Shown here piece by piece: positions 7,405 to 15,441 of a stretch of DNA of 59,355 nt; position 1 is the stretch's first letter, and the number at the start of each line of letters is the position of its first letter. The DNA is taken from positions 1-59,355 of the forward strand of contig JAGQPR010000004.1 in the NCBI GenBank assembly GCA_020426625.1. Direction: 5' to 3'. Source of the stretch: Planctomycetales bacterium. Lineage in GTDB: Bacteria > Planctomycetota > Planctomycetia > Pirellulales > Pirellulaceae. Under the pieces are notes generated by a model. The model was not told the DNA's origin. It saw only the letters and a program-made list of their open reading frames with translations, and made no database searches. The position numbers and the translations under genes were made by a program.

Positions 7405-8280
7405 ATGCAAAACTTTAACGTCTTATCGAAGCTACGTCTGTCGATGCTGGTCGTTGCTACGGCGATGGCCAGCGGAACTATTTGGCCAATCGTGGTCACT
7501 GGCCAGGAGTTTGAGCAGAATCTGCACAGCCAGCTTGTGGAACTGCAACAAAAAGTGGCTCAACTCGAAGCTGCTTTGAATCAGAAGTCTGCAAGCGCAA
7601 CAGCAGGCTCCTCGCCACCTGCCACTCAACCGTCTATGCAAAATGGGCAAGGCATGGCTGCTACAGCGCCAGCGGCTCAAGCTGCACCAAACATCAAACC
7701 CGGGTTTCAAAATTGTGTGCAGTGTCATCAAACGCGTCCACCCGGACCGTTGCCGGCAACTCACTTGGTAGGCATCGGGTCTGGATCACAAATGTCGACC
7801 GGAGGAACTGGTAACCAGCAGCCTGCGATGGGCTCGGATTCAGGCGGTGGCATGGGCCAGATGGGAGGCATGTCGGGCGGCTCCGGCGGCATGGGAATGA
7901 TGGGAGGCGAAAAAGGCGGCATGTCCGGCGGCATGGGCGGCATGTCGGGTGGCTCCGGCGGCATGGGGATGATGGGAGGCATGTCCGGCGGTATGGGCAA
8001 AGGCATGGGAATGGGAATGATGGGCGGCGGAATGGGTGGAATGTCGGGTAGCTCTAGCGGCATGAGCGGAATGTCTGACGGCACCGGTGGTTCCTCTGTC
8101 ATGTCCGGAGGCATGGCGTCCATGGGAAATGCCGACAACGCGACAGGCGCTGCGAACTCAGGTTCAATCGACCAACAATTGAAACAGATGCAACAACAAA
8201 TGCAGCAAATGATGCAAATGCAAATGATGCAGATGAAGGTCATGGAAATGCAGATGAAAATGATGGAAATGAAGCAGTGA
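7405..8280 (+). CDS. Secreted Met/Gly-rich protein with one c-type haem motif
   Basis: A 291-residue protein. Signal segment (about 10-32), coiled coil (QLVELQQKVAQLEAAL), then a single CVQCH near residue 103, the attachment site for one c-type haem. Next come about 120 residues of Gly/Met/Ser repeats (MGGMSGGSGGMGMM) and a C-terminal Met/Gln helix in which Met and Gln alternate (QQMMQMQMMQMKVMEMQM). A haem site joined to a probable Cu(I)-binding region suggests metal binding coupled to electron transfer. It stands directly upstream of the cytochrome module, 92 bases after the previous gene. No known family fits the whole protein. Confidence 0.75.
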   Translation: MQNFNVLSKLRLSMLVVATAMASGTIWPIVVTGQEFEQNLHSQLVELQQKVAQLEAALNQKSASATAGSSPPATQPSMQNGQGMAATAPAAQAAPNIKPGFQNCVQCHQTRPPGPLPATHLVGIGSGSQMSTGGTGNQQPAMGSDSGGGMGQMGGMSGGSGGMGMMGGEKGGMSGGMGGMSGGSGGMGMMGGMSGGMGKGMGMGMMGGGMGGMSGSSSGMSGMSDGTGGSSVMSGGMASMGNADNATGAANSGSIDQQLKQMQQQMQQMMQMQMMQMKVMEMQMKMMEMKQ

Positions 8281-8526
8281 GAGTGTTTCTCCACTGCTTA
8301 CGAGCGACTTTTGAACGATGCCATGGCGGGCGATGGTGCCTTGTTCCCGGGCCAGGATGGTGTGGAGGCAGCATGGGAAATAGTTGAGCCAGTTTTGGAT
8401 TTGGCAACGCCCGTCTATGAATACGACGCCGGCACGTGGGGTCCGCCCGAAGCTGAAAGACTTCCTGCGGTCACCTGCGGCTGCTACAGCCTCGTCGAAC
8501 TGCTACCCAACGGGAAACGATCATGA
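8281..8526 (+). pseudogene. zwf: Relic of glucose-6-phosphate dehydrogenase C-terminus
   Basis: Immediately after the stop at 8280 the frame reads [19 protein letters not shown], then EVVEAAW-like [14 protein letters not shown] and [16 protein letters not shown]. This is the conserved C-terminal end of glucose-6-phosphate dehydrogenase (family pattern YERLLxDAMxGDxTLF, EAAWxxVxP, YxAGSWGP). Only about 75 of the usual 480-510 residues remain and there is no start. The last 20 residues do not fit the family. It overlaps the next gene's start by four bases (8523-8526), so it may only serve as a leader. Confidence 0.8.
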
Positions 8527-9443
8527 CCAATGACACGGAACTCAGACCAATGAAAATGAAATCCAACATTGATGGTTCACTTAGAATCGAAACTCACTGG
8601 ACGTCCAGCGTCAAGGTGGGCATCGACACCGACTATCACAGCAGTTCCCGCATCTTTCAGTGGGGCATTTTGGGTTTGCTTGTTGGACTGATATGGGCTC
8701 ATCCAGCCTACGCCCAGGTGTCTGCTGAAGAACATGCCAGCCACCATCCCGATCAAGCAGCAGGTGCCGCGCCCGCGACGGATGCTTCCGCTGGCCCTCC
8801 AGCGAACTCCGGTGCTGGGATGAGCGATGGTGGCATGGGTGCAGGCGGTGGTATGGCTGGCGGTAGTGGTGGTGGCGGCATGGGTGACATGATGAAAGAT
8901 ATGGGCAAGGCTCCACCGTTGGAGCTTTACCCGACATTGATGAACATAACGGATCAAACGCCGGAGCAGCGCACCGAAACTTTGCAAAAAGCCGACGAGC
9001 GGATGCGCGCCGCCGTGACACTTCTTTCCACTGGAATAGATCGCTTGGCGACTGCCGTAGGAACCGACGATTATGCGGCCATGCAAAATGCGACAACCAA
9101 AATGCATGCTGCCTTAGCAGAGTTTGAGAGTGGCGTTGCCACTCAGCGGGCTTTGAAGGAAGGTCAGCCGCCGCACCAAGTCGCACTTCAATGGTTCAAG
9201 AGTGAAATGAGTTTGCAGCCGCCACAAGGAATCCAAGTCAGCAGCGGAATTTGGGGTGCTTCGCCATTCCACTTGTTCTCGATGGTACTGCTAATCTTGT
9301 TCGCGCTGGCGATGATCGCCCTGTACTTCCTTAAGATGCGTCGCGCCGCCGCACTGTTCAGTCGCATTGAAGCCAACAAAGGAGCGCCGCCACCTGGAGC
9401 AGCACCGGCGCTCGCTGGAACGCCACCGCCGTCGAACACATAG
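8523..9443 (+). CDS. Membrane-anchored Gly/Met-rich envelope protein of the electron-transfer cluster
   Basis: A 306-residue protein with a hydrophobic signal at about 46-64, unusually far from the N-terminus; a start at the Met at 8550 is possible. It continues with a His patch (HASHHPD), a Gly/Met-rich stretch, and a helical domain of about 110 residues ([20 protein letters not shown] onward) with conserved-looking Met/Ala helices. A transmembrane helix at about 243-263 and a Pro-rich cytoplasmic tail follow. The reductase gene starts 20 bases downstream, so the two are likely co-transcribed. It may hold metal or the cytochrome partner at the membrane; no family was recognised. Confidence 0.7.
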   Translation: MTNDTELRPMKMKSNIDGSLRIETHWTSSVKVGIDTDYHSSSRIFQWGILGLLVGLIWAHPAYAQVSAEEHASHHPDQAAGAAPATDASAGPPANSGAGMSDGGMGAGGGMAGGSGGGGMGDMMKDMGKAPPLELYPTLMNITDQTPEQRTETLQKADERMRAAVTLLSTGIDRLATAVGTDDYAAMQNATTKMHAALAEFESGVATQRALKEGQPPHQVALQWFKSEMSLQPPQGIQVSSGIWGASPFHLFSMVLLILFALAMIALYFLKMRRAAALFSRIEANKGAPPPGAAPALAGTPPPSNT

Positions 9444-9463
9444 ACTGAACGGGGATCAACTAC

Positions 9464-10576
9464 ATGAGCGAATCAACTATCCTGAAAGACGCACCGCCGG
9501 TGACCGCAAAGTGGAGCGGCTACTTGCGAGTTGGCAGTGTCGTGAACGAAATTGCGAACGTGAAAACCATTCGATTGCTCCCGGAGTCCGGTGAAGGGTT
9601 GCTGCCGTTCACCTTCGTTCCCGGTCAATTCCTCAACGTCGCGTTCTTCATCGGCGGCGCAAGGATGATTCGATCGTACTCCATTTCGTCATCTCCGACG
9701 CATCGCGAATACCTTGATCTGACGATTCGTCGGGAGCCTCGCGGCGCGGTTTCGCGTCACATCGTTGATTTATTGCGAGTCGGCGACTTAGTCGAGGCGG
9801 GCGGTCCGGTTGGCAAATTCACTTTCGATGGCAGCGAAGCGGATAACATCGTTTTGATCTCCGCTGGCGTGGGCGTGACACCCATGCTCAGCATCACACG
9901 GTATCTCACGGAACAAGCTTGGGATGGCGAGATCTTTTACATCTTTTCGTGCAGCTATCCTTCCGAATATATGTTCGCAGAGGAGCTAGTTTCACTTCAG
10001 AAGAAAAATCCAAAGTTGCATATCGCAGTCACAGTCACCAGACCCGAAGGCACCGACTGGAAGGGGCATCGAGGACGCATCAGCAAAGAATTCCTGACTG
10101 AGTCCGTGCCCGACCTAACAGCGAGGCGAATTCATATTTGCGGGCCATCAGGCATGATGGACGCGACCAAGAAACTGCTGGTCGAGTTGGGAGTTCCCGC
10201 AGAACAGATCAAGATAGAAGCGTTTGGAACCCCCAAGCCCACTCCGGCCGCTGCGGGTACAACTGCCAAATCGATGTCACCCGCAAGCGGACCGACGGTC
10301 AACTTTTCCAGCAGCAACAAGTCCTCCAAGACTCATCTCGATATGACCAATGGAGACAGTCCGCCGGAGCAAACCGTGCTGGAATTGTCCGAGGAACTTG
10401 GTATCGGAATCGATTTTTCGTGTCGCATCGGCACCTGTGGCGTCTGCAAGGTGAAGATGACTTCCGGCGAGGTCGACCAAGAAGTGCAAGACTCACTGGA
10501 TGATGATGACAAAGCGAACGGCATCATTCTGGCCTGCCAAGCCAAACCGAGATCTGAAATCACGGTGGAGGCTTGA
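9464..10576 (+). CDS. FAD/NAD(P)H oxidoreductase with C-terminal 2Fe-2S ferredoxin domain
   Basis: A 370-residue cytoplasmic electron-transfer enzyme. The N-terminal FAD domain has the RSYSISSSP motif (RxYS) near residue 70. The NAD(P) domain has SAGVGVTPM near 135 and ICGPSGMMDA near 225. After a Pro/Ala linker, a plant-type ferredoxin domain carries CRIGTCGVC (Cx4CxxC) and a fourth Cys in ILACQAKP. The order FNR then ferredoxin matches HCP reductase and related oxygenase reductases. No oxygenase or hybrid-cluster protein is nearby. Instead the next genes encode a b-type membrane cytochrome and a multihaem cytochrome c, so it probably feeds electrons from NAD(P)H into the membrane. Confidence 0.9.
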   Translation: MSESTILKDAPPVTAKWSGYLRVGSVVNEIANVKTIRLLPESGEGLLPFTFVPGQFLNVAFFIGGARMIRSYSISSSPTHREYLDLTIRREPRGAVSRHIVDLLRVGDLVEAGGPVGKFTFDGSEADNIVLISAGVGVTPMLSITRYLTEQAWDGEIFYIFSCSYPSEYMFAEELVSLQKKNPKLHIAVTVTRPEGTDWKGHRGRISKEFLTESVPDLTARRIHICGPSGMMDATKKLLVELGVPAEQIKIEAFGTPKPTPAAAGTTAKSMSPASGPTVNFSSSNKSSKTHLDMTNGDSPPEQTVLELSEELGIGIDFSCRIGTCGVCKVKMTSGEVDQEVQDSLDDDDKANGIILACQAKPRSEITVEA

Positions 10577-10580
10577 TGAG

Positions 10581-10652
10581 AGTTGGGAGACAAGGAGTTG
10601 GGAGTTGGTGAGGTCCTCACTCCTGCACTCCCCCTCTCCGTGTCTCCCACCC
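10581..10652. repeat. GGGAG-family hairpin repeat
   Basis: A run of GGGAGACAAGGAG/GGGAGTT units faces CTCC-rich units ending in GTGTCTCCC, forming an imperfect inverted repeat between the reductase and cytochrome b genes. Related elements lie at 19659, 20573 and 59256. It could act as an attenuator or be a mobile-style intergenic repeat. Confidence 0.6.
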
Positions 10653-10674
10653 AAAAAGTACAGGTATTGAAAAA

Positions 10675-11421
10675 ATGAAAGAACATGAAAGAACAGTAAT
10701 AGGTGGGGGCTTTCTGCTTCTATTGCTGGGCTGGCTCGGCTTTCTGGTACACAGCTCGCCGCGATTCGCCGGAAGCGCGCTTGGTTCAGCATTCGGCATT
10801 GCGGGTGCAGTTCTGATGCTGTTTCCGCTCGTCTATACGCTCGCAAAACGCATTCCTGCGGTACAGAACCGAACTAAGAAGTACGTCTCGCTGCAGTCGC
10901 TGATGACACTGCATGTTTACACCGGCATCTTGGGGCCGTTGCTAGCGATCATCCATACCGGCCACAAGTACGAAAGTTGGTTAGGGATCACGCTCACCGC
11001 GACGATGTTGTTGGTCGTCGTGAGCGGATTTGTGCTTCGCTACATGCTTCAATACGTCTCCCACGAGATCAAAGACAAACTGTTATTGCTACAGACGGCC
11101 CGGGGTGATCTCGATAGCGCTTGGGGTGTGCTTGAGAATTCGCCGGACGAAGCCAATTCCCTTTCAAAATCGCGGCTTTTAGTGGCCGGTCTTGAATCCG
11201 TAGGCATCGACATATCGACTTCCCGCGAAGCCGCTGCTGATGTCACTCGGCTAGCAGAGTCGGTGGCGGACCTGGAGTATGCAATTCGCACGCATGAGTT
11301 CTTCAAACGCTGGTTCAGCCGCGCCCTGGTGATCCACATCGTCCTCTCGCTCCTGTTTTATCTGCTGCTTGGTTTGCACATTTGGGCAGGGATTTATTTT
11401 GGATTGAGGTGGTTCTCATGA
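10675..11421 (+). CDS. Four-helix b-type cytochrome-like membrane protein
   Basis: A 248-residue integral membrane protein. Hydrophobic helices lie at about 8-26, 38-56, 77-97, 105-122 and 220-245. Candidate haem-b ligands are His residues in LMTLHVYTG, IIHTGHK, ALVIHIV and LGLHIWAG, placed as in cytochrome b561 and ferric-reductase-like proteins. A soluble helical segment (about 130-205) separates helices. The gene sits between a flavin reductase and a multihaem cytochrome c, and its stop overlaps the next start (ATGA at 11418), so translation is probably coupled. It would carry electrons across the inner membrane; haem number is inferred. Confidence 0.75.
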   Translation: MKEHERTVIGGGFLLLLLGWLGFLVHSSPRFAGSALGSAFGIAGAVLMLFPLVYTLAKRIPAVQNRTKKYVSLQSLMTLHVYTGILGPLLAIIHTGHKYESWLGITLTATMLLVVVSGFVLRYMLQYVSHEIKDKLLLLQTARGDLDSAWGVLENSPDEANSLSKSRLLVAGLESVGIDISTSREAAADVTRLAESVADLEYAIRTHEFFKRWFSRALVIHIVLSLLFYLLLGLHIWAGIYFGLRWFS

Positions 11422-12239
11422 GCATGAAAAAAGCGACCTTGATCGCGTTAACTCTGTTCGCGGTGTTGTTTGCAGCATTTTATTTTTTGGGTAGTCATGC
11501 TGGTGAGAATCCGTCTGGAATCATGAGTGCAACGGCTTGGCAGCGCATGGCCAGTCCGGGAGCGTTATCCGAAGCGCACGCCTTTTTGGAACACGATTGC
11601 GCCGCCTGTCATACCTCAGTGAAAGGCGTTGAGGCCAACAACTGTATCGCCTGCCACGCAAACGAGCAGCGTTTACTAACGCGACAGCCGACGGCGTTTC
11701 ATGCCAACGTGGGAAGCTGTCGCCAGTGTCACCTGGAGCATCGAGGCATCGACCGGCATCCCAGCGGCATGGACCACTTGGCACTTGCCAACATCGGACT
11801 GCGTCAACTCGATTCCGAACCATTGTCAAACGGTGTCAACGCCAATGTGAAAAAGGATCTGTTCGATTGGATCAAACAGCACCAACCGGCGAGTCAGGGT
11901 TTGGAAGGCCATTCAAGTTTCACCCCCAAAGAAGCGGTGCTGAATTGTGTGACCTGCCATGCCACCAAGGACATTCACATCAAGCTGTTCGGCCAGGATT
12001 GTGCGCAGTGTCACACGACGTCGAAATGGACCATTCCCGAATACCGTCACCCGCCGCCGAGTTCAAAGGATTGCGCCCAATGCCATCAAGCGCCGCCAAG
12101 TCACTACATGATGCACTTCAAGATGATCTCAGCCAAGGTCGCGCGTCAGCCGAGCGCCAAAGTCAATCAGTGTTATGAGTGTCACCAAACGACTTCATGG
12201 AATGATATCCAAGGAGTCGGTAGGTACAAGCATCACTGA
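11418..12239 (+). CDS. Seven-haem c-type cytochrome, membrane-anchored
   Basis: 273 residues from the ATG that overlaps the upstream stop. An N-terminal hydrophobic helix (about 6-24) should anchor it facing the periplasm. Seven CxxCH haem sites are present: CAACH, CIACH, CRQCH, CVTCH, CAQCH twice, and CYECH. The spacing falls into a group of three, a gap of about 80 residues, and a group of four, like NrfB/NapC-type and cytochrome c7 relatives. Many extra His residues could be distal ligands or bind metal (SHYMMHFKM). It is the expected electron acceptor for the cytochrome b at 10675 and could hand electrons to a periplasmic substrate such as Cu(II) or Fe(III); the substrate is inference. 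Confidence 0.92.
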   Translation: MSMKKATLIALTLFAVLFAAFYFLGSHAGENPSGIMSATAWQRMASPGALSEAHAFLEHDCAACHTSVKGVEANNCIACHANEQRLLTRQPTAFHANVGSCRQCHLEHRGIDRHPSGMDHLALANIGLRQLDSEPLSNGVNANVKKDLFDWIKQHQPASQGLEGHSSFTPKEAVLNCVTCHATKDIHIKLFGQDCAQCHTTSKWTIPEYRHPPPSSKDCAQCHQAPPSHYMMHFKMISAKVARQPSAKVNQCYECHQTTSWNDIQGVGRYKHH

Positions 12240-12264
12240 GTAGTCGATGAGAGTAGGAGTGCCA

Positions 12265-12540
12265 ATGATGAAGACCTTCTTCAAACAATCATGCCCTGTT
12301 TGCGGGCGCCCGCTATACGTTCCAGTCGAATTGTGGGGCGGCGAAGCGTCGTGTAGTCATTGCACGGGAGTATTCATCGCCGACGGGCAAGATGCGAACG
12401 AGCGACATGCCAGTTGCGAACTGCGTTGCAACTGTGAACCACCGACAAGCGATTGCGGCTATCGAAATGGCCTCAGACTGGCAGAATGCGGATGCTTCAC
12501 CTGCCGTGCTGACCTGCTTAGTGAAATCGAGCATTCATGA
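12265..12540 (+). CDS. Small zinc-ribbon-like Cys-rich protein
   Basis: 91 residues from the ATG at 12265, which has AGGAG six bases upstream; an earlier ATG at 12247 lacks one. The N-terminal half has CPVCGRPL and CSHC, a zinc-ribbon pattern. The C-terminal half adds CELRCNC, CGYR and CGCFTC. No signal peptide, so probably cytoplasmic. It starts 25 bases after the cytochrome c stop. Role unknown; a metal or iron-sulfur-related accessory is possible. Confidence 0.6.
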   Translation: MMKTFFKQSCPVCGRPLYVPVELWGGEASCSHCTGVFIADGQDANERHASCELRCNCEPPTSDCGYRNGLRLAECGCFTCRADLLSEIEHS

Positions 12541-12778
12541 ACGCTCTTTAGACGATAATCGCAGCATCACGCAGTCGAGCGCAGCAAGAACCAACTCAGA
12601 GCGAGCGATGCCGTGGTCGAATTCGCCAGCCTCGAATTAAGGATCCTGCGATATCAAAGCGTGGTCCACAAACCTTTGGTTTTTTACGACTCACCAAGCT
12701 GTTTGCAGAGTTCGCGACGATGAATTCCATCAAGCGAAACGCAACCGCGAAAGCAGATCACATTAAGGGGACATCTTG

Positions 12779-12898
12779 ATGAACCATATGAACGGCTGGA
12801 ATGGTTGGATGGGCGGGGGAATGTGGCTTTGGACAGTCGTCGGTGTTTTAGCGGTCGTTCTGCTAGTCGTTGCGATCAACAAGGTATCCACGAAATAG
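12779..12898 (+). CDS. 39-residue single-helix membrane peptide
   Basis: A short frame starting with MNHMNGWNGWMGGGMW, then one strong transmembrane helix (about 16-33, LWTVVGVLAVVLLVVA), ending NKVSTK. AAGGGG lies eight bases before the ATG. The Met/Trp/Gly-rich N-terminus followed by one helix resembles small membrane proteins often seen in copper-resistance clusters. Too short for family assignment; the good ribosome site and composition support it being real. Confidence 0.55.
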   Translation: MNHMNGWNGWMGGGMWLWTVVGVLAVVLLVVAINKVSTK

Positions 12899-13033
12899 AA
12901 CACGCTCAGCCGTTTCTTCGCAACACAGCATCGTTGAGCGTTCTTTGCTATGAGCACGATCGCCGCGATCAGCCTGCCATCGAGTTACGGAACTCTGTCC
13001 CGTTCCAACAATTCGACGCGGCACCAGAAAGAG

Positions 13034-13063
13034 CTGAAGAAAAGGGAAGCCTTGCGCATCTAA
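13034..13063 (+). promoter_or_regulatory. ECF-type promoter-like element (site E)
   Basis: CTGAAGAA (13034-13041), 14 bases, then GCATCTAA (13056-13063). It lies 83 bases upstream of the YHS-domain gene at 13146. Confidence 0.55.
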
Positions 13064-13145
13064 TGATATGAGGGTGATGCAAAGCAAAGTCAACCGTAAA
13101 TTCTACCCGTTACTGCTACAAACCAACTAAGAAGGAAACTCGACC

Positions 13146-13334
13146 ATGAATGAAATGACAACTATGACCAAAGATCCAGTCTGCGGAATGTCCGTGGACA
13201 AAGCCACCGCAATCTACACCGAGCGAGATGGCGAAACATTCTATTTTTGCGGTGAAAACTGTCGGAAGAAATTCCGGTCCACGCCCGCCGATGCCAAGCC
13301 GAACAAACTTTCAGGAGGTAACTGCTGTGGATAA
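13146..13334 (+). CDS. YHS-domain metal-binding protein
   Basis: A 62-residue YHS/TRASH-type domain: KDPVCGMSVD with the first Cys, GETFYFCGENCRKKF with the second pair, ending in NCCG. YHS domains bind soft metals such as copper and occur free or attached to P-type ATPases. AAGGAAAC precedes the ATG. The stop overlaps the DUF5676 gene start by eight bases, so the two are probably translated together. No signal peptide, so a cytoplasmic copper carrier is likely. Confidence 0.9.
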   Translation: MNEMTTMTKDPVCGMSVDKATAIYTERDGETFYFCGENCRKKFRSTPADAKPNKLSGGNCCG

Positions 13335-13635
13335 CAAACCGACGAATGCATTCACCTCTCTTCGACTGAGCCCGATCCGACTGGGGCTGAGCTTTGGCGC
13401 GACAGGAGTGGTGTTTTACCTCGCCTGTATGCTGACGATGGCGATCGTGCCTCATGCACAGGCTCTGGTGTTGTACAATAGCATGCTGCACGGCTTTGAC
13501 GTCACGCCGATCCTCAGGACCAGCGTACCGATCGGAGAAGCTGCATTGGGATTGATCGCCACGTTTATCGGAGGCGGGCTGGCGGGCAGCTTGATTGCTG
13601 GATTCCATAACCTGGGACTTCGCAAACCCGCTTAA
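13327..13635 (+). CDS. DUF5676-family membrane protein
   Basis: The GTG at 13327 is preceded by a strong AGGAGGT (13313-13319), giving 102 residues; the longer frame from 13228 has no such site and overlaps the YHS gene fully. Two transmembrane helices (about 22-42 and 74-96) flank VLYNSMLHGFDVTPI, the layout of DUF5676 small membrane proteins found in copper-resistance gene groups. Function unknown. It is convergent with the multicopper oxidase gene. Confidence 0.8.
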   Translation: MDNKPTNAFTSLRLSPIRLGLSFGATGVVFYLACMLTMAIVPHAQALVLYNSMLHGFDVTPILRTSVPIGEAALGLIATFIGGGLAGSLIAGFHNLGLRKPA

Positions 13636-13805
13636 GTCACTCAACGAAAGACAGCCCCGTACTCCAGATCGCTTCGATGTCTACTACGGGATGGCTGACA
13701 GCCGGATCGGCGTTGCTCGCCTTGATGTACCGAAATCCCTACCGGCCGGAGGCATGAGTTTTGAGCTTGTGGTAGGTCCTGATCGCCGAACCGCTGCGTC
13801 GTCAG

Positions 13806-15353
13806 CTACATCTTCATGCCTTCCATCTTCATGCCGCCATGTTCGCCGGGCTTGGAATCGCCTGGTTTCCACGGCGAGCTTGTGTTGGGTGGAATCGGCT
13901 CAGATGTCGTCGTTATTTTGTCGTATAGTTCTGGAGGAAGGACGCGAACCACCGTCGATAGACCTTCGATCCCCATCGACCAACCGGAACGCATGCCTGC
14001 TGCTTCGCGGCGACCTTCGATCATCCCCATCCAACTCATGTCCATCGCGTATGGACTTTGAGACTTGCCGCTTGGCTTCTTTTTCTCATCCATCTTCATG
14101 CCTTCCATCGTCATGTCCCCCATATCCATCGCGACCATGCCAAGCATGTTCTGTGGATAGCCTGGAACCTTCAACTGACTGGGCGTAGAAAACTGTCGCG
14201 TGATAGGCCCGGCCTGCGAGGTCATCGAGTTCATCATGTGATGGAACATATGACAATGCAAAATCCAGTCGCCGGGATTGTTAGCAATGAACTCAATCTC
14301 GCGTGCTTGCGCGACTCCGACCAAGACATTGTTGCTAGGCATCCAGGCTGGCTCTGGGATGCGCCCACCTTCGCTGCCGGTAACCCAAAACGTATGTCCA
14401 TGAAGATGCAGCGGGTGGTGATCAATAACGCTGAAATTGACAAAACGGACTCGAACTCGCTCGCCTAGCTTGCAGAGCATCGGAGTTGTGTAGGGACCAC
14501 AGCGACCGTTGAACGTTAAGTAGTTCCACTCCATCGCCAACGTATCAGGAACCGACGAATTGGGCCGAAGCTGAAACTCTTGTGCAATCAGACAAAAATC
14601 ACGATCGACGGTCGGCAAGTGAGTTGTCTTGGGATACACAATGAACAGCCCGACCATGCCCATCGTTTCTTGCATGCCGACATGCGAATGGTAGAAGAAG
14701 GTACCTTCCTGATGGACGACAAATTCGTAAACGAATGTCTGACCCGGTTCAATCAGCGACTGCACTAACTCTGGCACACCGTCCATTTCGACCGGCACTT
14801 CCAAGCCGTGCCAGTGCATGGAAGTTCCTTCAGGCAACTTGTTTTTGGCGACAATGCGTACTCGATCGCCTTGATTGACTTCGATCGTTGGCCCAGGCAT
14901 GTCGCCATTGTAGCCATAAGTATTCATCCAAATACCAGGCAAAATTTCGCGGCGCACGGGCTCGGCCGTTAGATGAAATTCCTTCGCGCCGTCGACCATT
15001 TTCCAAGGAAGTCGGTTTAAGTCAGGTGCGTCAATCGGAATGGGCGGAAGTTTTGGATCGCGATAGCCAGCAACTAACTTGCCCCGATCCGTTGGACTTC
15101 CGACAGGACCGCCCAAGCCGGCTTGCAATCGCGGATACTCGCTGTCCGTAGGCATCGCCATTTGCATGTCGGCATGTTCATCTCCCGACTTCGTCTGGTC
15201 GCCATTCATCGGCATCTTCATTCCACCATGCGCGGAATGATCGGGTTGTGCTGCGCCTTTGTCCTGAGCGGCGACCCCACGAGCAGTCATTAATCCGCCG
15301 GCAGCTACAGCACCGCCGAGAAGGAATTTTCTGCGTTGTTCTAGATTGCTCAT
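13806..15353 (-). CDS. Tat-exported multicopper oxidase, CopA/CueO type
   Basis: 515 residues from the ATG at 15353; it begins MSNLEQRRKFLLGGAVAAGG, a twin-arginine signal (RRKFLLGG), which favours this start over the ORF's upstream Met. Copper ligands are visible in all four expected motifs: HWHG (about 180), FYHSHVG (about 222), HPLHLHGH (about 315) and HCHMFHHMM (about 365). The mature N-terminus is Met/His-rich, and the C-terminal 100 residues carry GMKM and MGDMTMEGMKM repeats suited to Cu(I). Likely oxidises Cu(I) in the periplasm. It lies 88 bases downstream of the TolC-like gene on the same strand. Confidence 0.92.
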   Translation of the reverse strand: MSNLEQRRKFLLGGAVAAGGLMTARGVAAQDKGAAQPDHSAHGGMKMPMNGDQTKSGDEHADMQMAMPTDSEYPRLQAGLGGPVGSPTDRGKLVAGYRDPKLPPIPIDAPDLNRLPWKMVDGAKEFHLTAEPVRREILPGIWMNTYGYNGDMPGPTIEVNQGDRVRIVAKNKLPEGTSMHWHGLEVPVEMDGVPELVQSLIEPGQTFVYEFVVHQEGTFFYHSHVGMQETMGMVGLFIVYPKTTHLPTVDRDFCLIAQEFQLRPNSSVPDTLAMEWNYLTFNGRCGPYTTPMLCKLGERVRVRFVNFSVIDHHPLHLHGHTFWVTGSEGGRIPEPAWMPSNNVLVGVAQAREIEFIANNPGDWILHCHMFHHMMNSMTSQAGPITRQFSTPSQLKVPGYPQNMLGMVAMDMGDMTMEGMKMDEKKKPSGKSQSPYAMDMSWMGMIEGRREAAGMRSGWSMGIEGLSTVVRVLPPELYDKITTTSEPIPPNTSSPWKPGDSKPGEHGGMKMEGMKM

Positions 15354-15441
15354 GTGACGGCTCTCAAGTATGTGTGACGAGTAAGATGTAGGCGCACTGT
15401 ACGGGTATGGGCGTGGTTGGTATGCCACTCCGATGACCGAA

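Noticed and set aside
6451-8294. Long Pro/Ile-rich minus-strand frames under the Met-rich genes
   Set aside because: They are antisense readings of ATG/GGC repeats (CAT/GCC), which yields Ile/Pro strings.
12670-12685. Short hairpin AAACC-TTT-GGTTTTTT
   Set aside because: Stem of only about five weak pairs; not convincing as a terminator.
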